64,000 nt of DNA from Trichopria drosophilae. Taxonomy: Eukaryota > Arthropoda > Insecta > Hymenoptera > Diapriidae. This document shows, in pieces, positions 59,156-64,000 of this stretch. The first letter of the stretch is position 1. Every line of letters starts with the position of its first letter. Location of the stretch: the NCBI GenBank assembly GCA_030407085.1, contig CM059583.1, positions 206,334,001-206,398,000 of the forward strand, written 5' to 3'. The position numbers and the translations under genes were made by a program. The notes under the pieces were generated by a model. The model did not search any database and had not been told where the DNA came from. It was given only the letters and a program-made list of their open reading frames with translations.

Positions 59156-59599
59156 AGATCCAAATATGTTTTATTAGAATATACGGTTTATCAACTCAAA
59201 TTCAAGATCTATTTTATTTCTCATTGATGGCAAAGTACAGTCATGTATCATATATGCAGGAAATACAGAGTGTTGATAAGCATAAGGACTTGTAACTAGT
59301 AACATTCATGGTTCGTTTTCAACCTCAATCATTAGGACAAAACCAACCCTCAAGCATTTTTAAAACTAAATTCATGTCTTTACTTCTTGATACAAATATT
59401 TTATCGCTGTGAAAATAAATTTAAAAAAGTAATGAATATTATATTTTTTTAATTTTTCCCCAAATGGTTATGCCATAATTTCAATTAGCATATTTGAATT
59501 CAAGAGGTAAAAGCGCAATGGAAACAAATATTCATCTGGTTCCGACATGTATGTTCCCTGAAGGTCTATCCATGAATTTACAACCGGCATGTTTATCAC

Positions 59600-59900
59600 C
59601 ATTTTTTACTAACTTCTGCAATAGGAAAACTAGTGTTGGCGTGGTGCCTCGCTCGCTTCGCTCGCTCAGAAACTTCGACCCAGTGGAGAGTCGGCTATTC
59701 CTTAAGACTCGTTTGTTTACTAACAGCTTTCAATTATATTATAAAATTATATTGATATTTGGGGGTCCAATCATATTTAGGCCCAAGTGGCTTCGATAGA
59801 TGTGTTACAACAATATAGTGATTCTTATATGTATGAAAATTGAAAATGAGCATTTTCAAAACTTCGACCCCGACAACAGGCCAGCCGAAGTATTAATAAA
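59600..59900 (-). repeat. interspersed repeat, copy 2
   Basis: Reverse-orientation copy of 5130-5450. It contains cctcgctcgcttcgctcgctcagaaacttcgaccc, ggagagtcggctattcctt, tttactaacagcttt, gggggtcc and atgagcattttcaaaacttcgacccc. The 101-codon frame 59494-59799 lies across it and is not a gene. Confidence 0.55.
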
Positions 59901-60229
59901 TAAAAGTTGCAAAACACTTACTTCATGCACTTGTATTCTAATAGACTATTCGATGCATATTACATGTTTACTGTGTTTTACTAATTCCTGCCTGTATTAT
60001 TATGATATTATATATACAATATATATACATATAATTCGTCCAAGATATCTAGAAAGTGTCGAAAAGGCTCCTAGTTCCCCTCTGTTAGATCTTTGTGCAT
60101 CGAATTTTATCCTATAACTATATGGACTATAACGTCCTTGGTCGGTTTTTAGTATGCGTCTTTCGACAATGAACTAATGATATTTTAAAACTTTTGAGTC
60201 TATTGTTGTTATTAAGTACATTATTACAG

Positions 60230-60418
60230 AATGATCCAGTCGCCAATTACCAAAGTGCCAATACCGAAATGACAGTCGCCACGTGCCAGAATTTCCTGAA
60301 CAAAACAAAACAATTCATCCATCATTCCGCGCAAGGGTCCAAGAAAAAGTCGTATGTTTTGTCTGACCTTTCGAGACCTTTTCTACTGAACAGGGAGTGG
60401 CTCTTTAGCCCTGACTGA
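60230..60418 (+). CDS. probable terminal coding exon of an unidentified gene
   Basis: An acceptor tattacag precedes an open frame of 62 codons that starts in phase 0 (NDPVANYQSANTEMTVATCQ) and ends FLLNREWLFSPD then TGA. Base composition is clearly higher in GC than the flanks, and the residue mix is protein-like, with a lysine-rich middle (QGSKKKSYVLSDLSRP). An AATAAA lies 68 bp after the stop. Earlier exons would be upstream on the plus strand, but none is recognisable in the repeat-rich 40 kb to the left. The product is not recognised. Confidence 0.45.
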   Translation, partial: NDPVANYQSANTEMTVATCQNFLNKTKQFIHHSAQGSKKKSYVLSDLSRPFLLNREWLFSPD

Positions 60419-60485
60419 AAGACTGCTATCGTAAGAGGTTAAAAGAAATTCATTAATACAGATCGACTGACGTTTATTCAAATGC

Positions 60486-60491
60486 AATAAA
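60486..60491 (+). terminator. poly(A) signal AATAAA after the 60.2-kb exon
   Basis: AATAAA in gcaataaataagg, 68 bp downstream of the TGA. AATAAA is frequent by chance in such AT-rich DNA, so this is supporting evidence only. Confidence 0.35.
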
Positions 60492-60589
60492 TAAGGATGA
60501 AACGTTCTTAAATCGACCGTAATATCGTATAATGTTTTCGATATATTTCAATTTCACTTAGGCTTAGAATCGTGGCGAGGGTGAAAAAG

Positions 60590-61250
60590 CCATAAACATC
60601 GGTCCCGCCGTCGATTCGGCGAATCATAGAACGGCTTCGAGACAGCGCGCTGTCGATTTTCGTTAATTATGTACGACAAAGATACCTCCCACGGGATATT
60701 GCAATACACTTATATACGTGTAGGGTATAGGACGACGTCGCCGTCGCCGTCGTAGGGGGGCGCTTGCGCCGTCGGGGAACGTTCGCGCAAGAATCGCCCT
60801 ACAACGAGTACGCGACGGTCATCGGGAGCCAGTCCGACGCCCAGCGCCGCGACGCTATGACGTCACCGAGTCATGCTGTTCGCACGGTTAGAAACAGTGA
60901 ACCTTATAGCGCCGGTGATTTATGAATGAAAACGGGACGAACGGTAAAGGAATACCCCTACGACCCCCTACACGACCTACAAGGAACCCCAGATTCGAAG
61001 GCCCTGTCTCCTACTTTTTGTTTTTTATTTTGAGATCGTCGACGGGTGCAACGAGGATCGCGCCGTGTGTCAAATTTTCGATCTTATCGTGCTTTCAGTG
61101 AATGGGGGTTTTGCAGACCACTTTCTTCTCGAGTCTTAAACCGCTTTTGACTTTTCGGTAACGTCGGATCGGCAATTTCGGCTTGTGCGTAACATAGAAT
61201 GTGTTTGCGATCGTGATCCAGATAATCGTTTCACACGTGTTTAGTAACAA
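60590..61250. promoter_or_regulatory. CpG-rich promoter-like region
   Basis: This is the densest CpG block in the window. Words include ccgccgtcgattcggcg, gacgacgtcgccgtcgccgtcg, gggcgcttgcgccgtcgggg, cccagcgccgcgacgc and gatcgcgccgtg. It holds a full palindromic CRE, TGACGTCA, at 60857-60864, and a TATATA at 60712-60717. No long frame crosses it. It is best explained as the promoter and 5' UTR of a gene whose coding exons lie outside or are too small to see. Direction is not determined; the nearby exon ending at 60418 on the plus strand means a plus-strand gene to the right or a divergent minus-strand gene would both fit. Confidence 0.5.
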
Positions 61251-63400
61251 TTGTTACCGGATTTATTTTAGTGGTTCTTAGTTATTTCTTGGAAAGTTTG
61301 TTTCAATTTTAAAGGAATTGACACGGTGACATCAAATATTTTAAGAATTTCATTCTTATTAATCGTTATCAATCGAAATATATCCAAAGTTACATTACGG
61401 ATACTAGACGATTTTTTGTTTTATTTTCAACAGAAGATGTTGGTTTAGAACATTTTTCAATAGTCGTTTCTACATTTCAGTTATTTAAAATAACAAATGT
61501 AGGAGTGAAAATTCGACTACCAATTGAATTAATTATCATTTTAACTAATAATGAGTATAAACGACTATTTAATACATTTTAATAATAAAGTCTTTAAAAA
61601 AATGACTAAATTTAAATTAATAAAACTTCATTAATGAATTAGTAGTTTGTTACTCTTTATTAGTAAAAATCATTACTAATTCAAGTGGTCACTGACTTTT
61701 TACATTTTGTTTCGGAGTTTTTGTCTAATGTAGATTTAGAGAGTGTCTTTTTTAAATAAACTATGTAACTTATCGAATAAAAGCCAGTTATTAAAATTGT
61801 GTTTGAATTGAATAATGTTAAAAAAGATTAATGAAATTGTGTAGTCGACCGAAGTACCACGACTGTCAGTTTTGTCATTCCTTTTTGCTACTTTTTCAAA
61901 AATATAGTACACGTACTAAAGATATCGCTGGGGTTAGTTTATACAATGAAATTTTACTAAAATTTTATCGTCATTACATTTGAATTATGATTTTCACAAT
62001 TCAAAATATGTCAACAGATTATTTATAGATATTATAACGAGAATTTTAGTTTCTATGTGCACTATTTTATACTTGAAATGTTACTAATATTTATTTTTTT
62101 AAATATTTATAATCCATATGATTAGATTAAAAAAATTACTTGATCAATGTCGAAATATTATTACTTATTTCTAAATCATTATTCTATAAAGAAATGAAAT
62201 AGTAGAACAGTGAAAAATATTACACTTTTTACATTTCATTATGGATGACATGTTCTCTGATATGCAGGAATTTTTTTTATCTGTTATGTAACACAAGCTT
62301 TATGGAAAAAGTGTCACAAGTTTTATTTATTTTTTATATGTTTGGGGTGTAAATATATGTTGGAAGTTGATTAATTTAATTTTGAAACTCATAAAATGAA
62401 ATACAATATTATTCACGATTTTTATATTTCGTTATATTTCAAATAAAAATCTTTGCACTCGGTAAATATGAGCAGAGTTCATGCAGTTAATTTCGTGAGA
62501 ATTAATTATTGAAATCATTGGCTTTTAAAATAAATCTGAATCCGAACACTATTGACAGTAGTTTATAAAAAAAATACTAAATATTGATTATTTGCATTAT
62601 AACAAATCCAAATATAATTTAATTTTATCTCATGATTATACTCAAAAGTTACATTTCCCTTCAATAAAAGTTATTTGTAATTTTAAAAGTGGCTAATCTA
62701 AAATCAGTTCAAACGACATATGTTAATACATTGAGAGCGATTTTTAATGTAAACTTAATTATTTTGTTAAATATTAATATAATTTATACAACGTTTTATG
62801 CTATAGAAGGGAAATTTACAAATATTTTCTTTCATAGTTATGTGTTCAGAACATTTGACAAATAACTAAACTGCTTTTAGGGAATAAATACTGTCCGGAG
62901 TTTAATAAATCCAGAATTAAAAAAAAATTACTTATAAAATCAAATATAAACATTAATTAAAAGCTGGATGGCATTTATGCAAATAAATAATAAAAAACTA
63001 GAGTTAAAAGTGGTCTAAAAGACAGAAAACTTTACATACATTTTTCATGCCTTATTGATTAGTTCTGTGTAAATAATCCGTATTTATAAAGTATTTACTG
63101 GGAATGCAGTACATATTCCCAATATTTTGCTGTAGTTTTATTTGTGATGTAATATATTTTTCTCTTTACGTTTTTCTGATCATTCGTAATGAAATGGGAT
63201 TTTTCTTGAGAGGACTCCTTTTTCAAATGAAAATAAGAAATTTGTTATTCGAACAATTAAAATGTTCTTATGAAGTCAGTTAATGTGGTGAAGAAAAGTA
63301 GTTATAACATTTTCCAAAAATTTGGATGACATTGTAAAAGATATAAGGCATTATTGTTCCTGAAACAAAAAGGATATTTGCAAAAATGATTTGTTAAATT
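61251..63400. other. AT-rich sequence, no feature recognised
   Basis: Very AT-rich. It could be a first intron if the CpG-rich block drives a plus-strand gene. No exon, RNA or bounded repeat seen. Confidence 0.4.
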
Positions 63401-63411
63401 ACTTTTATGTA

Positions 63412-63572
63412 CGTCTTTTCGGTGCGTAAAGTAAACTTGTGCGAAAGTAAACTTTACGCACTCGATTATACTTTACGCACGAAAAAGCCGTACGTAAACA
63501 ATATTTCGGCACACGTGTGTGTGTGTGTAAAGTTCTTTACGCATACGCCCTTGTATCGAAAACTACTATTAT
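63412..63572. repeat. repeat with inverted ACTTTACGCAC words and GT tract
   Basis: gtgcgtaaagtaaac, gtaaactttacgcactcg and ctttacgcacgaaaaa alternate, followed by cacgtgtgtgtgtgtgtg and cttgtatcgaaaactactatt. The last word is the terminal sequence of the foldback at 38216-38985, so this is probably another end of that family. The 76-codon frame here is produced by the repeats. Confidence 0.45.
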
Positions 63573-63574
63573 TA

Positions 63575-63800
63575 AAGACTCAAATTTTCGTCCTGTTGAC
63601 TTGTCAAAAAGTGAAAATAAAATTTAAAAATCAATGATCGATGGGTTCTTCTGTCGAGAAAAAGATTCTTTACAACTTCACCGAACGATTTTTATATCTG
63701 TCCGAAGACAACCCGAAACATCTTTATTTGTTTGAAGGAAACTACAGTCAGTTAGTTGAAAAGTTAGAGTCAGTAATGAAAGTTTTTCAGTAACAAATTA
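63575..63800. repeat. interspersed repeat with CTTTACAACTTCACCGAA words, copy 2
   Basis: ctcaaattttcgtcctgttg and gattctttacaacttcaccgaacg match the block at 46860-47280. It abuts the GATACAAG-type end at its left, so the two may belong to one element. Confidence 0.45.
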
Positions 63801-64000
63801 TTTTTCGATCTTTCAATTTTTTCCAGCATAATAATTCGTTTTGACTTCAATAATGTCATTAATAATAAGAACTAAGTTTTTTGAAGAGTGTTTTACCTAA
63901 TATACCCACAACATATGGTATCCACGGGAACAACTATCTTAGGGTGGCCAACGATTTATTGTTTATTCAGTTTAAATTCGGTTATTTAAATTTATTCCTG

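Noticed and set aside
59494..60117. 101- and 105-codon frames
   Set aside because: The first lies across the repeat shared with 5130-5450, and the second continues over AT-rich sequence with no coding character or splice support.
60590..61250. Horizontally acquired GC-rich DNA
   Set aside because: CpG density with a CRE, no long frame and a nearby exon fit a native promoter better.

Overview
The window looks like AT-rich nuclear DNA of an insect. The evidence is a spliced, intron-rich G-protein-coupled receptor gene, a BEL/Pao LTR retrotransposon, TTAGG-like telomeric-type repeats, tRNA-derived SINE-like sequence and very many short inverted-repeat (foldback) elements. A hymenopteran is plausible from the style of the repeats, but the sequence alone does not prove it. 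No bacterial-style operons, rRNA or CRISPR arrays are present.

Region 1 (1-18891) holds the 3' four coding exons of one plus-strand class-A peptide-type GPCR, at 559-708, 8335-8585, 14563-14850 and 18655-18891. Phases and GT/AG sites agree at every junction. The N-terminus and TM1 lie upstream of the window. The introns (7.6, 6.0 and 3.8 kb) are loaded with small DNA transposon relics: a piggyBac-like TTAA MITE containing a minisatellite, three copies of one palindromic foldback family, a 357-bp TIR element, a degenerate minisatellite and interstitial TTAGG-like repeats.

Region 2 (18892-31830) is intergenic and contains a very young, complete BEL/Pao retrotransposon (23702-31801). Its two 919-bp LTRs differ at one base, and it is flanked by the 5-bp duplication CCATT. 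It has a primer-binding site, a polypurine tract, gag and pol. Gag and pol share one frame, separated by a single UGA followed by CUAG, a known leaky-termination context. The reverse transcriptase catalytic box is collapsed by deletion and frame change, so this copy cannot be autonomous. It inserted into an older MITE with CACAGAGAGAAAAA ends.

Region 3 (31830-60200) is gene-poor and repeat-dense. It contains a head-to-head pair of tRNA-derived SINE-like copies forming a ~250-bp-arm palindrome, large foldbacks at 33.7-34.9, 38.2-39.0, 47.4-48.1 and 49.5-50.2 kb, a decayed non-LTR retrotransposon end with a 45-bp satellite, and two oppositely oriented retroelement ends with hammerhead-ribozyme-like cores. 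A few GC-richer coding-like patches could not be identified.

Region 4 (60200-64000) has a probable terminal coding exon of an unidentified plus-strand gene (60230-60418, with an AATAAA 68 bp after the stop). A strikingly CpG-rich promoter-like block follows (about 60590-61250, containing a palindromic CRE TGACGTCA). The rest is AT-rich sequence and repeats.

All boundaries of repeats were drawn by eye. Family names rest on recognised motifs, not on database searches.
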